Positions 11,101 to 19,107 of a stretch of DNA of 64,000 nt are shown here, piece after piece. Under the pieces are notes generated by a model. That model searched no databases and had not been told where the DNA came from. It saw only the letters and a program-made list of their open reading frames with translations. Source of the stretch: Saprospira sp. CCB-QB6 (GTDB lineage Bacteria > Bacteroidota > Bacteroidia > Chitinophagales > Saprospiraceae); assembly GCF_028464065.1 (NCBI RefSeq), contig NZ_CP116808.1, forward strand, positions 248,001-312,000, read 5' to 3'. Position numbers and translations under genes: made by a program. Each line of letters begins with the position of its first letter. Positions within the stretch are counted from its first letter, which is position 1.

Positions 11101-14100
11101 AGATCCCCCATCCACATCAATAGCTTGTACTGTTACCTGCCCTGTTACTGCATCAACCTGAACACTAATGTTCTGGCAAACAGCTACAGGTGAAATTGTA
11201 TCTAATACAGTAACTAGCGACTGACAAGTATCCGCATTGCTAGATTGATCTGTAGCCACCAAAGATAATGTATTTCCACTCCCCAAATTCGCACAACTAT
11301 ATGTCATAGTAGTTGAGCCATTAAGGAAGCTTAAGTTCGGGGTACCACAATTATCATCACTGCCATTGTCTACATCAGTAGTACTAACGACCACTTGACC
11401 ATTATTATCCAAATAGGCCAAGATGTTTCTACAATCTGCAGTGGGAGCTAATTGATCAAATACATTAACTGTAGCTACACAACTATCTGTATTTCCAGCC
11501 GCATCCCGAACAATTAAAGTAACTGTGTTGGCACCAATCTGACTACAATCAAAACTCTGAGAGTTGGCCCCTGATAAGGTTACCGTACTAACTCCACAGT
11601 TGTCAGTACTTCCTCCATTCACCTGAGCAGCAGTAACTGTAGCTGTTCCACTACTGTTTAAGAAAATATCAATAGGACTATTGCAAATCGCCTGAGGCGA
11701 AATAGTATCTCTTACCGTCACCTGTGCCGTGCAGAAGCTTACATTATTAGAGGGATCTTCTACCGAAAGCTGGGCATTTACTGTCAAACCTGCATGTGCA
11801 CAATTATAAGTAAAGCTGGGCTGGTTGTTTATGAGCAACGTAATAGGACTACAGTTGTCTGAAGATCCTCCATCAATATCTACCGCATCTACCACGGTCT
11901 GACCATTGGCATCCAGAAAAACAGTGATATTCTGACAAAGAGCCGTAGGCAATTGATTGTCTACTACCGTTACTGTAGCGGTACAAGTGTCTCTATTTCC
12001 AGAGGCATCTTCTACAATCAATTGAGCATTGTTAATCCCAATGTCGGCACAACCATAGGTTACCGAGTTGGCCCCATCAATAAAGTAACTAGTAATCGCA
12101 CAGTTGTCTGTAGAACCACCATCAATATCGGTCCCACTCACTACCACCTGCCCTGTCGAATTCAAGACAACTGTAATGTTTCTACAAATCGCATTGGGCG
12201 CAAGAGTATCTAATACCGTTACCTGAGACTGACAACTAGAAGGGTTACCCGCAGCATCCGTGATTTCTAAAGTCGCTAAAGCAGGGACCCCTGTCAAAAC
12301 GGTCAAGTTACTACAATTGTACAACTGACTAGCCGCACTGTTAATCGTACTATCTACAATCGCACAGTTATCACCACTAGCCGGATCAATAATGTCGATA
12401 GGATAAACCGTGGCCGCCCCATTCTGATCCAAAATAGCCGTATCCGCCTGACAAAGCGCCAAAGGAAACTGATTATCATTTACAATTACTGTAGCCTGAC
12501 AAGAATCTGCATTATTCGCATTATCCGTCACAACTAAACTTACTGTATTCGCCCCTAAATCATCACAATCAAAAACTACCTGATTCGCACCATTAAGCTG
12601 CAAGTTCGTTGTTCCACAATTATCCGTACTCGCACTATCTATTGTAGTGGCCAATACCGTCGCCTGACCAGAAGGATTCAAACTAACATTCAATGGACGT
12701 GTCCGACAAATTGCATCAGGAGCAAAGCTGTCTATTACAGTAACTGTCGCCAAACAGTTATCATTATTAGCATTCGCATCGGTTACTTCTAAAGTAACTG
12801 TCTGCGCTCCAATATCCGCACAGCTAAAGTTAACCTGCCCCGCATTGTTTACCGTGTAGTTGATAATTCCACAATTATCTACACTATTATCATCAACATC
12901 AGCAGGAAGTACGGTAGCCAAGCCTGTAGCATCTAGATAAGCATCTATATTCAAACATTGCGCAACAGGAGAAGTCGTATCCTGTACATTCACAATGCTA
13001 AAACAAGAATCCATATTCCCAGAACCATCTGTGCCAATCAACCAAACCGTATTGTTGTTCAATTGCGAACAATTAAAGCTAACAGAAGACTGACCATTTA
13101 CCGTAAGCCCTAAAGTCGTACAGTTATCTGTACTACCATTGTCTAGGTCAGCAGGACTAACACTAGCGTTTCCAGTTGCATCTAATGGCAAACTAATACT
13201 CGCCTGACATTGCATATTGGGAGCCATCTGATCCAACACCTCAATGACCGCCTGACAAGAATCTCGGCGACCAGAAGCATCCTCAATAACTAAAGTAGCC
13301 GTATTGTTCCCCAAATTTGTACAATCATAAGTTACTGCAGTCTGCCCATTAATGCTCAATACAAAAGCAGGACAGTTATCACTACTTCCATTATCAATAG
13401 CCGCTGCACTTACTACTGCCTGTCCCGTAGCATCCAAGGCTACCGTAATGTTCTGACAAAGCGCTACCGGGTTAATCGTGTCTAGCACCGTAATATTCGC
13501 AGTACAAGAATCTCTATTACTAGAGGCATCCTCTACCAAATAAGATACAGTTTGTACCGCCCCCACTGCAGAACAATCAAAGCTAATACTCGCTTGGTTG
13601 TTAATGTATTCATTGACAATACCACAGTTATCCGATGAAGGCGTTCCCGTATTGTTTACATCAGCAGCATTCACCACAACCTGACCAGCCGCATCTAAAT
13701 ATACCGTGATGTTCTGACAATTAGCCACAGGCGCTACCGTATCCAAAACCGTAACCGCTGCCTGACAAGAATCAATATTACCAGAAGCATCTTCTACTGT
13801 TAAGGTTACTGTATTTCCCGTACCCAATTGCCCACAACCATAATTTAAAGTCGCTTGCCCATCAATCAAAAAGGTCGGCGCAGGATCACAAACATCCGAG
13901 CTACCATTATCTACATCTGTTGTACTCAAACTAGCCTGACCATTATTATCCAAATAAATAGTCGCTGGCTGACAAATGACCGTAGGTGGCGTTACATCAC
14001 GCACCGTAATCGTTGCCGTACAAGAATCTCTGTTGCCAGAAGGATCTATCACAATAATAGTGACCGTATTGGTCCCCAAATTACTACAATCATAACTTAC

Positions 14101-15666
14101 CGTAGTCGCTCCACCCGAATAAGTAAAGCTCAAGGGAGAACCACTATTATCTGTACTCAAAATACCTACACTATCCGCTAGCAATGTTGCATTACCCGCA
14201 GCATCCAAATCTACCGTAAGGTTTCTACAAATAGCCGTAGGCGCAGTAGTATCCAAAACTGTAACCAAAGCAGAACAACTAGCCGTATTGGTCCCCCCCT
14301 GTGCAGCAGACTGCGTTTCTACTACCGTCAAAGTGACGTTATTAGGTACCCCCAAGTTGCTTGCATTATAAGTTACGGTTGCTGCCCCGTTCAACTGATA
14401 CTGCAATACATTAGCAGGCGTACAAACATCATTACTTCCATTATCCACAAAGCTACCATTGATGGTCGCATTTCCAGTATTGTCTAAATATACTGTCGTA
14501 TCCTGACAAAGCGCTATAGGCGCAATCGTATCAAATACCACAACTCTGGCCCGGCAACCATTGATCGGCCCAAAAGTTTGCACATTCCCAGAAGCATCAG
14601 GCGCCTGGAAAAAGATATTATTCGTTCCCTTATTCGAACAGTCAAAGTTACGTACCGCCCCAAAAGTAAATGGCTGATTCACCTGCTCCGATACCAACTC
14701 ATTGATTACCCCACAAGCATCCGTAGCCACAATAGCCGAAGCCGCAGCATAAGCACCAACTCCCGTATTATCCAAGTAAATAGTATCCCAAACCGCTGGA
14801 TAAGCCGCACAAGCATCAATCTCTGGAGCCGTTACATCCTCAACAGTCACATCCGTGAAACAAAAGTCCGTATTTCCCAAACGATCCCGCAAAGTCATCT
14901 GAACCGTTACTGGCCCCCCTGCTCCAATATCCGCACAACTAGCCGTAGCAGGAGAAAACACCACCGACTGCAAATAACAAGTCGTATCCGACCCATTATC
15001 CAAATCCACAAACTCATAACTGTAGTTTCCAGAAGCATCCAAAGCAACCGTAGCCGTAGCCTGACAAAGCGCCGCTAAACTACCCGGCGTACAAGCTGTA
15101 ACCTGAACACAGAAGTTCTCTACACAAACCGGAGAACTCCCCCCCCCATCATGAATGACATCAAGCGTCCAACTCCCCGCAGGATTCTCCCCCCAATAGG
15201 CAGATAAAGGCTGCGCAGCAGCATAAGTACCCGCAGCAGGCGTCGAGCCCTGAATAGCACCACCAAAAGCAAAACTAGTGACCAAACTGTTTACCGCAGT
15301 CGTTCCACTATAAGTAGCACCACCCTGAGCGGCCGTCTGTACCAAACGAACACGCGTCCCCGTCGGAGATACTAACTCAAATCCAATATCCGAAAGGTCA
15401 ACACTACCCCCTACCCCACTTCCGCAGGCATTAGGCGCTACCGACCATGTCAACTCCACTTCCACATCAGCCACTTGCTGACCCGGCGCAAAGTCTCCCG
15501 GAGAACTAAAAATAACCGCCCCAGAACTAGCCGTCCCAGATGCCGTTACCGTATTTCCTGTTACACATCGCTGCACCGTCTGCCCCCAAACTGTAAGCGG
15601 AATGCTTACAGCCGAAAGACATAATGCCGCAATAATCATTAACTGTTGTAAAGGTCTGTTAATCAT
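5146..15666 (-). CDS. Giant T9SS-secreted surface protein: P domain, 33 HYR-like repeats, Ig/PKD-like and CHU_C sorting domains
   Basis: A 3,506-residue protein. It has a signal peptide (about 1-29), then a proprotein-convertase P/Homo B-like domain (about 35-190: GFELVSPTGTRVRLV, SAYWGENPAGSWTLDV). I count 33 tandem HYR-like repeats of about 81-95 residues (about 192-3000). A typical unit begins with a C-x-N-I-T-V-x-L-D segment, contains D-N-C and D-C cysteines, and ends S-C-x-A-x-V-T-V-x-D-T-x-A-P, with about four conserved cysteines. Four Ig/PKD-like domains (QWTGPNGFSS type), a cadherin-like segment (DSFTYEVCD) and a type B T9SS domain follow (NGLSPNGDGINDEIFI, GTYFYILDYGDG, YIIIHR). Such proteins are exported by the gliding-associated secretion system and typically act in adhesion or surface structure. 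The reading frame is intact over 10.5 kb. The specific ligand is unknown. Confidence 0.93.
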   Translation of the reverse strand: MINRPLQQLMIIAALCLSAVSIPLTVWGQTVQRCVTGNTVTASGTASSGAVIFSSPGDFAPGQQVADVEVELTWSVAPNACGSGVGGSVDLSDIGFELVSPTGTRVRLVQTAAQGGATYSGTTAVNSLVTSFAFGGAIQGSTPAAGTYAAAQPLSAYWGENPAGSWTLDVIHDGGGSSPVCVENFCVQVTACTPGSLAALCQATATVALDASGNYSYEFVDLDNGSDTTCYLQSVVFSPATASCADIGAGGPVTVQMTLRDRLGNTDFCFTDVTVEDVTAPEIDACAAYPAVWDTIYLDNTGVGAYAAASAIVATDACGVINELVSEQVNQPFTFGAVRNFDCSNKGTNNIFFQAPDASGNVQTFGPINGCRARVVVFDTIAPIALCQDTTVYLDNTGNATINGSFVDNGSNDVCTPANVLQYQLNGAATVTYNASNLGVPNNVTLTVVETQSAAQGGTNTASCSALVTVLDTTAPTAICRNLTVDLDAAGNATLLADSVGILSTDNSGSPLSFTYSGGATTVSYDCSNLGTNTVTIIVIDPSGNRDSCTATITVRDVTPPTVICQPATIYLDNNGQASLSTTDVDNGSSDVCDPAPTFLIDGQATLNYGCGQLGTGNTVTLTVEDASGNIDSCQAAVTVLDTVAPVANCQNITVYLDAAGQVVVNAADVNNTGTPSSDNCGIVNEYINNQASISFDCSAVGAVQTVSYLVEDASSNRDSCTANITVLDTINPVALCQNITVALDATGQAVVSAAAIDNGSSDNCPAFVLSINGQTAVTYDCTNLGNNTATLVIEDASGRRDSCQAVIEVLDQMAPNMQCQASISLPLDATGNASVSPADLDNGSTDNCTTLGLTVNGQSSVSFNCSQLNNNTVWLIGTDGSGNMDSCFSIVNVQDTTSPVAQCLNIDAYLDATGLATVLPADVDDNSVDNCGIINYTVNNAGQVNFSCADIGAQTVTLEVTDANANNDNCLATVTVIDSFAPDAICRTRPLNVSLNPSGQATVLATTIDSASTDNCGTTNLQLNGANQVVFDCDDLGANTVSLVVTDNANNADSCQATVIVNDNQFPLALCQADTAILDQNGAATVYPIDIIDPASGDNCAIVDSTINSAASQLYNCSNLTVLTGVPALATLEITDAAGNPSSCQSQVTVLDTLAPNAICRNITVVLNSTGQVVVSGTDIDGGSTDNCAITSYFIDGANSVTYGCADIGINNAQLIVEDASGNRDTCTATVTVVDNQLPTALCQNITVFLDANGQTVVDAVDIDGGSSDNCSPITLLINNQPSFTYNCAHAGLTVNAQLSVEDPSNNVSFCTAQVTVRDTISPQAICNSPIDIFLNSSGTATVTAAQVNGGSTDNCGVSTVTLSGANSQSFDCSQIGANTVTLIVRDAAGNTDSCVATVNVFDQLAPTADCRNILAYLDNNGQVVVSTTDVDNGSDDNCGTPNLSFLNGSTTMTYSCANLGSGNTLSLVATDQSSNADTCQSLVTVLDTISPVAVCQNISVQVDAVTGQVTVQAIDVDGGSTDNCGTLSYLINGQSSLTYNCSTLGQHTVTLTVTDGQGLSSNCQATITVEDLTAPAVLCQNINAYLDANGSVTILPSDIDNGTTDNCGPVSLSINRQASVSLTCAVAGANVFTLYATDVNGNEDSCQATVTIIDTITPNAICQNIDVYLDANGNATVVPSDIDNGSNDNCTIVSYLINGSSSIDYTCLEIGANAVTLVVEDAAGLQDSCQAIVTVRDTVAPTMLCRTSIFRNLDNNGQLGIQYFNLDNGSFDACGIQTYALSQDSFDCSHIGANVVTLYATDFNGNNDSCTTTLNIQDATAPTASCQNIQLLLDSSGTVILYPHQLNDGSTDNCGIAYFEVNNQDSLILNCSSIGSQLYTLTVYDSSNIQASCFANVSVFDSMPPVAVCQSITVQLDPNGNVTVNATDLDGGSYDNCQVNTILFDDGSATRSFDCSQLGANTANIVVTDANGNRDTCSAIITVEDVTAPIASCQAATVYVDSNGLAQIDPALINDNSTDACTIDSMVVSPAQLNCSNIAAPVTVTLTVFDPSGNFNSCTANVVVQDTVAPTMLCQNATVYVDQNGFVNVPASVIDGGSVDACGPVSLAINGASNQIYTCDSLDLRTAILTATDIYANSNTCQAQLTVLDTVAPDAICRTPFEAILDGNTGLATVQAPQADSASTDNCSLDPSSYLLNGQTALTFDCTDAGTSQNVVLTVTDSSGTSSTCSTAIIVRDTAAPIANCVATLSVNLNAITGLATVNATTLNNNSTDVCAPPLTYLINGQTSYQYTCAEIGNNTAVLTVTDPSGNSSTCSTQVTINDVTSPNAQCNFNVQVQLDQSGQVVVQGIDLDNGSTDNCGVTTYLINGQPSQTFDCSNIGNTLVTLTVQDSTGNPSSCSSVVNVQDTVSPVAVCPTIPVDVYLDSSGIVQVPAASVDSASYDNCGIQTYLINNSNSQSYTCQNIGLNSATLIVRDPSNQQASCPVEINVVDTIAPVAICQDVTVTLNANTGLGTVDATSLDNGSVDNCGINSYQINGQSQATFDCSNAGVNVVTLTVTDNQGTSSQCQSNVTVVDNSLPTISCTSGSVYLGLNGDVTVLPTDFATGNDACGILSWTIDSLPQRLYDCSAINQTFQDTIRASDPSGNTASCLAQITVLDTIAPQANCRNITVQLDSFGNVNIAATQIDNNSGDNCSITTYLINNQPSISFNCADTGLNVATLTVIDPASNSDVCQATITVEDNIAPVVVCQNITVQLNANGTVTVPATSVDNGSFDACGPLSYTINGQNAITYNCTNIGTNQVQLEVIDANGNASSCQATITVEDNLAPTVTCQAFTLYLDNGGNGTVRPVDVIDMSSSSDNCNIFSYTVNGSTTGVNYSCADVGTNTVMVIASDFSNNADTCYATVTVVDTTAPVVNCNNILVNLTASGVDTLTAQQLGVNTNDACGIGSVTISPQVITCADIGVVPVTITATDVNGVSSTCISQVTVVLDGPQPTSNDPLCEGQTLTLFANPPATGFNYNYQWTGPNGFSSTQANPTRSNMQAADEGFYVVTISPQSVPGCSSTDSVFVDVNVVPPPVIAVNAPLCATGQAVFTLDNPSDYSGTNFGYQWFFNGTSIGPNNDTLIINNINTVNSGDYTMIITVDGCRDTSAAPLAVVVNPLPLPFTPLASTPCQDSTLDLDANADTSSTYTYQWTGPNGFSSTLGTPSISPAGLAAAGSYTVTVTDQNSCTATGTVVASITATPQTPDISFNEPLCLDDVLELTDSTVYNATAVYNWFLADSTTQQNFMGQLVVVDALEGMYYLSVTENGCPSRLDSVDVRYEPAPDASDDAFTLNFRDSITGMDVTLNDAVRPNAGVQLVNPPLHGIAQLNTNNTFNYVPDRLYFGIDSFTYEVCDATCPTICDTALVVLDIQYEERCLMPNGLSPNGDGINDEIFIVCDEEYPNMQIRIYSRWGNMVYEGEPTGFNGQFKGADLPDGTYFYILDYGDGTDPSTGYIIIHR

Positions 15667-15719
15667 ATATTACTTAGGTTGCTTTTTATTAGACAGTACT
15701 TTTTAGTACTACTTTGCCG

Positions 15720-15740
15720 ACAAATTTACAATAAATTTGT
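15720..15740. promoter_or_regulatory. Perfect palindrome holding back-to-back -7 elements
   Basis: ACAAATTTA-CAA-TAAATTTGT is a perfect inverted repeat. It holds TAAATTTG on the minus strand (15721-15728, for the giant gene) and on the plus strand (15732-15739, for the lipoprotein gene at 15798). For the minus direction a TTG (CAA at 15751-15753) lies 22 nt upstream, the spacing expected for a -33/-7 Bacteroidota promoter. No good TTG is seen for the plus direction. Confidence 0.55.
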
Positions 15741-15797
15741 AGAATCCGCCCAATCTCTATCGCTTGTTTAATTTATACTTATTTAACGTATCTTCTT

Positions 15798-16223
15798 ATG
15801 AGTTTGCCGCCTGCCCAACTTTTTTTCTTATTCTTTTTCTATTTCTTGACTGCCTGCCAACCCACCCCAAATAGGGATACGAATAAAGCCCTCGAACAGC
15901 TTTTTGAAGCCGAAAAAAATGGCCCAAAACACCAAACTGACCGCCGTCTCCATCAATTTAAACATCTTTGGCAAAAAAGCGAATTAAATGATTCCCTCTG
16001 GCCCCATACCCTCGCTTTTATGGTCTCCCAATATGGCCCCAAACAACTCTACAAATGGCGCCAACAAGATCCCCTCATCCTCGCCCTCAAAGATAGCTTC
16101 GCCCATCACCAACTCCTCCCCTACCAAGCTATTCAACTAGCCCAAAAAGATTGGCCCTGCCTCCAAAATCTCTCCCCCAAACAACAAAATTATATCCACC
16201 AAGCCCTCTTTTCTCCCAATTAA
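15798..16223 (+). CDS. Small hypothetical lipoprotein
   Basis: 141 residues with a hydrophobic leader and lipobox LTAC (Cys about 20), so it is probably anchored to a membrane. The mature part is rich in Q, K, H and W, predicted helical, and without a motif I recognise. It is transcribed divergently from the giant adhesin gene, 131 bp away, and may share the palindromic promoter region. That suggests a linked role, which is only inference. The frame is supported by its signal peptide and by the GC element that starts after the stop. Confidence 0.65.
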   Translation: MSLPPAQLFFLFFFYFLTACQPTPNRDTNKALEQLFEAEKNGPKHQTDRRLHQFKHLWQKSELNDSLWPHTLAFMVSQYGPKQLYKWRQQDPLILALKDSFAHHQLLPYQAIQLAQKDWPCLQNLSPKQQNYIHQALFSPN

Positions 16224-16245
16224 ACAACTATCCATTCTGCTGCTG

Positions 16246-16388
16246 TTTTGGGGCCTCCGCTGCGGCTTCGCCTTGCGGCGCTACGCTGCGGGGCTCGCTA
16301 TTCGCTCGGCCCTTCGCGGGCTTTGCCCGCTCGGTCTGGCCTACGGCCACCCCTCCGCATCGCTAGGCCTTTTGGCCTTCGGCCATGA
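16246..16388 (+). repeat. GC-rich modular element, copy 3 (type B)
   Basis: The 5' module is GGGGCCTCC followed by a GCTGCGGC-TTCG-CC... arm. The core is intact; the variable hairpin is GCGGGC-TTT-GCCCGC and the end hairpin is GGCC-TTC-GGCC. It lies between two convergent genes. Confidence 0.85.
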
Positions 16389-16458
16389 CGGCTTCGCCGC
16401 TATCTGCAGCCTGAAGGCCGCAACCAATTCAGTTGGGTATTTACCTTCCTCCCCGCAG

Positions 16459-16514
16459 GAGCTTAAAAGCCCCTACTTCCATATAATAGAAAGTAGAGGC
16501 TTATGTTTTTAGCT
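16459..16514. terminator. Long hairpin between convergent genes, terminator-like
   Basis: AAGCCCCTACTTCC pairs with GAAAGTAGAGGCTT across an AT-rich loop, and outer GAGCT/AGCTC bases extend the stem. A T-rich run lies on the right side. A terminator for the lipoprotein gene is plausible; the stem is imperfect. Confidence 0.4.
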
Positions 16515-16567
16515 CCCGCCGCTTTTAAGCCCAGATTGATAGACCAAGGGCTAATAATAAAAAGGGA

Positions 16568-17263
16568 CTAATCTTCTTCCTGACCAACAGCAGAAATAGA
16601 CCGAAAATACTTGAGCTCATAAAAGTCGACTACCCGATCAATGTCTCGATAGTAATGAAACTTTAAACGAGCAAAGGCCGCAAAAAGTCCTAAAGATAAT
16701 TCCTCTCGCTGCTGCTCAAGTAATGCAGCGTTATTATTGTAGCAGTATTCTAAGCCCTGCTGCTCATTGCGGAGCCCCTCTAACTGCAGACCATAAGCAG
16801 CTACGGTAGTCCCAAGATTAAGCAGTTGAGGGTCAGCAAGTAGGCTGCGCCCCAAAGTTTTAACCAACTGAATCCGATCGTCAAGCTTAGCTCTGCTAAA
16901 AATAGTGCGCCCTTGCGGAAAAAAACTTTTGTATTGACGACTCTTGCGATCATAACTCATCTGAATCTCCGCAGCCCAACGACGAAGCAAAGGACCCGTA
17001 ACTTCTCTAAGTAGCTCCTTAAACTCTGCTGTCTTGGCCCGATAAGCTCTGCGATCATCAATAGAACGCTCATACTGCTCCAAAAAAGTAAGATAGAAGG
17101 GCTCAAAGAAGATCAAGATATCCTGAATAGCAGGATCTGTAGCCGATTTGAGACGAAGCTTGCTTAGATGATCTGTAGACAACTGATACATTTTTTTGAC
17201 AGACCCTCTTGTATCAGTATAAAAGAAATTTCTAAGGGCTATCCATTTTGGGGTTCTATACAT
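16568..17263 (-). CDS. Hypothetical protein, no family recognised
   Basis: 231 residues, no signal peptide or membrane helix, strongly helical and charged, rich in R, Y and L. There is a possible coiled-coil stretch around residues 165-195 (NEQQGLEYCYNNNAALLEQQ). The start at 17263 is used, but a second methionine at 17191 is possible. It is monocistronic: the next gene downstream is convergent and an AT-rich region with an inverted repeat lies upstream. Probably cytoplasmic; no function can be assigned. Confidence 0.6.
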   Translation of the reverse strand: MYRTPKWIALRNFFYTDTRGSVKKMYQLSTDHLSKLRLKSATDPAIQDILIFFEPFYLTFLEQYERSIDDRRAYRAKTAEFKELLREVTGPLLRRWAAEIQMSYDRKSRQYKSFFPQGRTIFSRAKLDDRIQLVKTLGRSLLADPQLLNLGTTVAAYGLQLEGLRNEQQGLEYCYNNNAALLEQQREELSLGLFAAFARLKFHYYRDIDRVVDFYELKYFRSISAVGQEED

Positions 17264-17322
17264 AGGAGTATAATTATGGGGTATGATAATATTACCTCCT
17301 AAATATATCTAAATAATACTCC

Positions 17323-17371
17323 AATAGCAACTATTCCCTCAGGAACATATAACTTTTTAATAGTTGCTATT
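17323..17371. other. Inverted repeat upstream of hypothetical gene
   Basis: AATAGCAACTATT (17323-17335) and AATAGTTGCTATT (17359-17371) are perfect inverted copies 23 nt apart. They directly precede the 42-bp array. They could be an operator or the edge of the array. Confidence 0.4.
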
Positions 17372-17404
17372 TCAGGCTAGCGGCAGAATAGCTCTCCTGG
17401 CTTT

Positions 17405-17690
17405 ACAAATGCCGTTACACAAATCCACAATAGCTTCCCCTTCTTTACAAATGCCATTACACAAATCCACAATAGCTTCCCCTTTTTTACAAATGCCGTT
17501 GCACAAATCCCTAATAGCTTCCTCTTCTTTACAAATGCTATTACACAAATCCACAATAGCTTCCCCTTCTTTACAAATGCCATTGCACAAATTCACAATA
17601 GCTTCCCCTTCTTTACAAATGCCATTGCACAAATTCACAATAGCTTCCCCTTCTTTACAAATGCCATTGCACAAATTCACAATAGCTTAG
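17405..17690. repeat. 42-bp minisatellite, seven copies
   Basis: Units start at 17405, 17447, 17489, 17531, 17573, 17615 and 17657 (last one partial), each beginning ACAAATGCC and containing CACAATAGCTTCCCC. There are only a few point differences between copies. Because 42 is a multiple of three, repetitive reading frames stay open on both strands (for example CNGICKEGEAIV on the minus strand). The differences show no clear excess of silent changes in either reading, so I treat it as non-coding. Confidence 0.9.
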
Positions 17691-17788
17691 CCGACGAATT
17701 GCTTAGGGGTTTCTGCAGCCATGGCTGAAGGCCCTAGGCTAGAATTAAAACCCACAGCAAAAAGGGAGTCCATCTAAACCCTAATAAA

Positions 17789-17952
17789 ATGGGCCGAAGG
17801 TTAAGACCTTCAGCCCATAACTAGAGGAGGATCAATTGACTAAGACGAAACAGATAAAAGGCCAAAAGATTTAAATCAATGAGGGTTTCAACCCTCATTC
17901 CATAAAAACATTGCGAAGCAATACCACATTTGCTGTGGGTTTCAACCCACAG
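17789..17952. repeat. GGTT-AACC palindromes, including a three-hairpin composite
   Basis: A palindrome at 17789-17818 has ATGGGCCGA arms around AGGTTAAGACCT. A composite at 17879-17952 follows: ATGAGGGTTTCAACCCTCAT, then the hairpin ATTGC-GAA-GCAAT, then CTGTGGGTTTCAACCCACAG. The same three-part order occurs near 20.15 kb and 35.95 kb. Nothing coding is seen between 17691 and 18082. Confidence 0.8.
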
Positions 17953-17955
17953 TAT

Positions 17956-18076
17956 CGGCCTAGCGATGTGCAGCAGTGGCCCGCAGGGCCAGACCGAGCC
18001 AGCAAAGCTGGCGAAGGGCCGAGCGAATAGCGAGCTGCGGAACGTAGCGCCTGCCGCAGGCAGGAGGCCCCAAAAC
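17956..18076 (-). repeat. GC-rich modular element, copy 4 (reverse)
   Basis: Abuts the palindromic composite on its left and ends GGAGGCCCCAAAAC just before the luxE-like stop codon. The variable hairpin is GCCAGC-AAA-GCTGGC. Confidence 0.85.
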
Positions 18077-18082
18077 ATCTGC

Positions 18083-19090
18083 CTAAAGTTCTACCAAGAG
18101 ATTGCAGCCTCTGAGGTCTGATTGATCGAGTCGGCCCAGGACCTCAAAGCTAGCATCGGCATACTTTCGGCCTAGATCATCGGTAGCGATGAAGGCGCAG
18201 CTATCCAGATTGGCTAGGTCCACAATATTGATGGCCCCATTGTGCTGGGGCTCCTTATATATATGTAGGGGGTCGCTATGCTCGCGGATATAAATGCCCA
18301 TCTGAGTGGGTGGTTGAAAAATCCCTTGGCCCAAAGAATAGGCCTGCGATAAGAGTTCGGTCATGCCATATTCCGAGTGAATCTGCTCGATGCCAAAGGC
18401 CTGCCCCAAAATCCCGTGCAGCTCCTCCCGCAGCATCTCTTTGCGGCGGCCCTTCATGCCCCCCGTTTCTAGCACAATATCTTGAGGGCCCAAGGGGAAT
18501 CCCCCGGCCTCGGCAAAATCGAGCAGGGCAAAGCTTACGCCCCAGAGCAGAACCTTTTCGCCGGCGGCCTTGGCCTGCTGCATCTGCTCCTTTAGAGTAT
18601 CTATATTATAGAGATAAAAACCGCTGCCCGCCTTAGCCTGTTTGAGAAAATGCTCGATCATGTAGATCAGCGAAGAGCCCTCCCGCTCCAGATAAGAGGG
18701 CAAAAGGGCCAGGATGCGGTAATCGGAGAGGGGGCCATATTGGGCTTCAAAGCAGCGGACCGACTGCTCTTCATATAGGGCCAGCTGTCGAACAAAATGT
18801 TGGCTGCGCTGCTGTCCTGTGGTCCCACTGCTACTAAATATTTGTTGCTCGCGCCAATCCCCGCTGACAATCCGCTTCGTTTTAAACAAAGAGATGGGCA
18901 AAAAGGGAATATCTTCCAGTTGATTTACGTTTTGGGGCTTGCGGCCCAAAAGATCGACCCATTGCCGATAGATCAAATTATGTGTATATTGATAGCGAAA
19001 AACCTTTAGGGCCATTTGCGGCAAATCAGAGGCCTGCATCTGCCCAATTTCTTTCCATAACTCCTCACGCCAAGCATCGGCTGAACTCAT
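18083..19090 (-). CDS. LuxE-like acyl-protein synthetase (ANL superfamily)
   Basis: 335 residues, close to the size of LuxE. It has the adenylate-forming phosphate-binding loop SSSGTTGQQRS (about residue 86), the motif ETGGMKGRRKEM (about 208) and the AMP-binding motif EYGMTELLSQAY (about 238). In luminous bacteria LuxE activates fatty acids for aldehyde synthesis, but no luxA-D genes are present. Here an acyl- or aryl-adenylating role in lipid or secondary metabolism is more likely. The start is only 17 nt from the divergent lipoprotein start, so promoter regions must lie inside the opposing genes or overlap. The family call is good; the substrate is unknown. Confidence 0.85.
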   Translation of the reverse strand: MSSADAWREELWKEIGQMQASDLPQMALKVFRYQYTHNLIYRQWVDLLGRKPQNVNQLEDIPFLPISLFKTKRIVSGDWREQQIFSSSGTTGQQRSQHFVRQLALYEEQSVRCFEAQYGPLSDYRILALLPSYLEREGSSLIYMIEHFLKQAKAGSGFYLYNIDTLKEQMQQAKAAGEKVLLWGVSFALLDFAEAGGFPLGPQDIVLETGGMKGRRKEMLREELHGILGQAFGIEQIHSEYGMTELLSQAYSLGQGIFQPPTQMGIYIREHSDPLHIYKEPQHNGAINIVDLANLDSCAFIATDDLGRKYADASFEVLGRLDQSDLRGCNLLVEL

Positions 19091-19107
19091 AACTATTCCA
19101 ATTTTTT

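Noticed and set aside
13855-15078. Plus-strand frames opposite the giant gene
   Set aside because: Antisense readings of the repeat region with I/R/T-rich nonsense composition; the minus-strand gene is intact.
17372-17680. 102-residue Cys-containing repetitive protein on the minus strand
   Set aside because: It arises from the 42-bp repeat being a multiple of three; the opposite strand is equally open and substitutions are not mainly silent.
17405-17690. Tandem repeats as a CRISPR array
   Set aside because: Units are contiguous 42-bp copies with no unique spacers, and no cas genes are present.
18083-19090. Bioluminescence operon
   Set aside because: Only a LuxE-like gene is present; no luciferase or reductase genes lie nearby.
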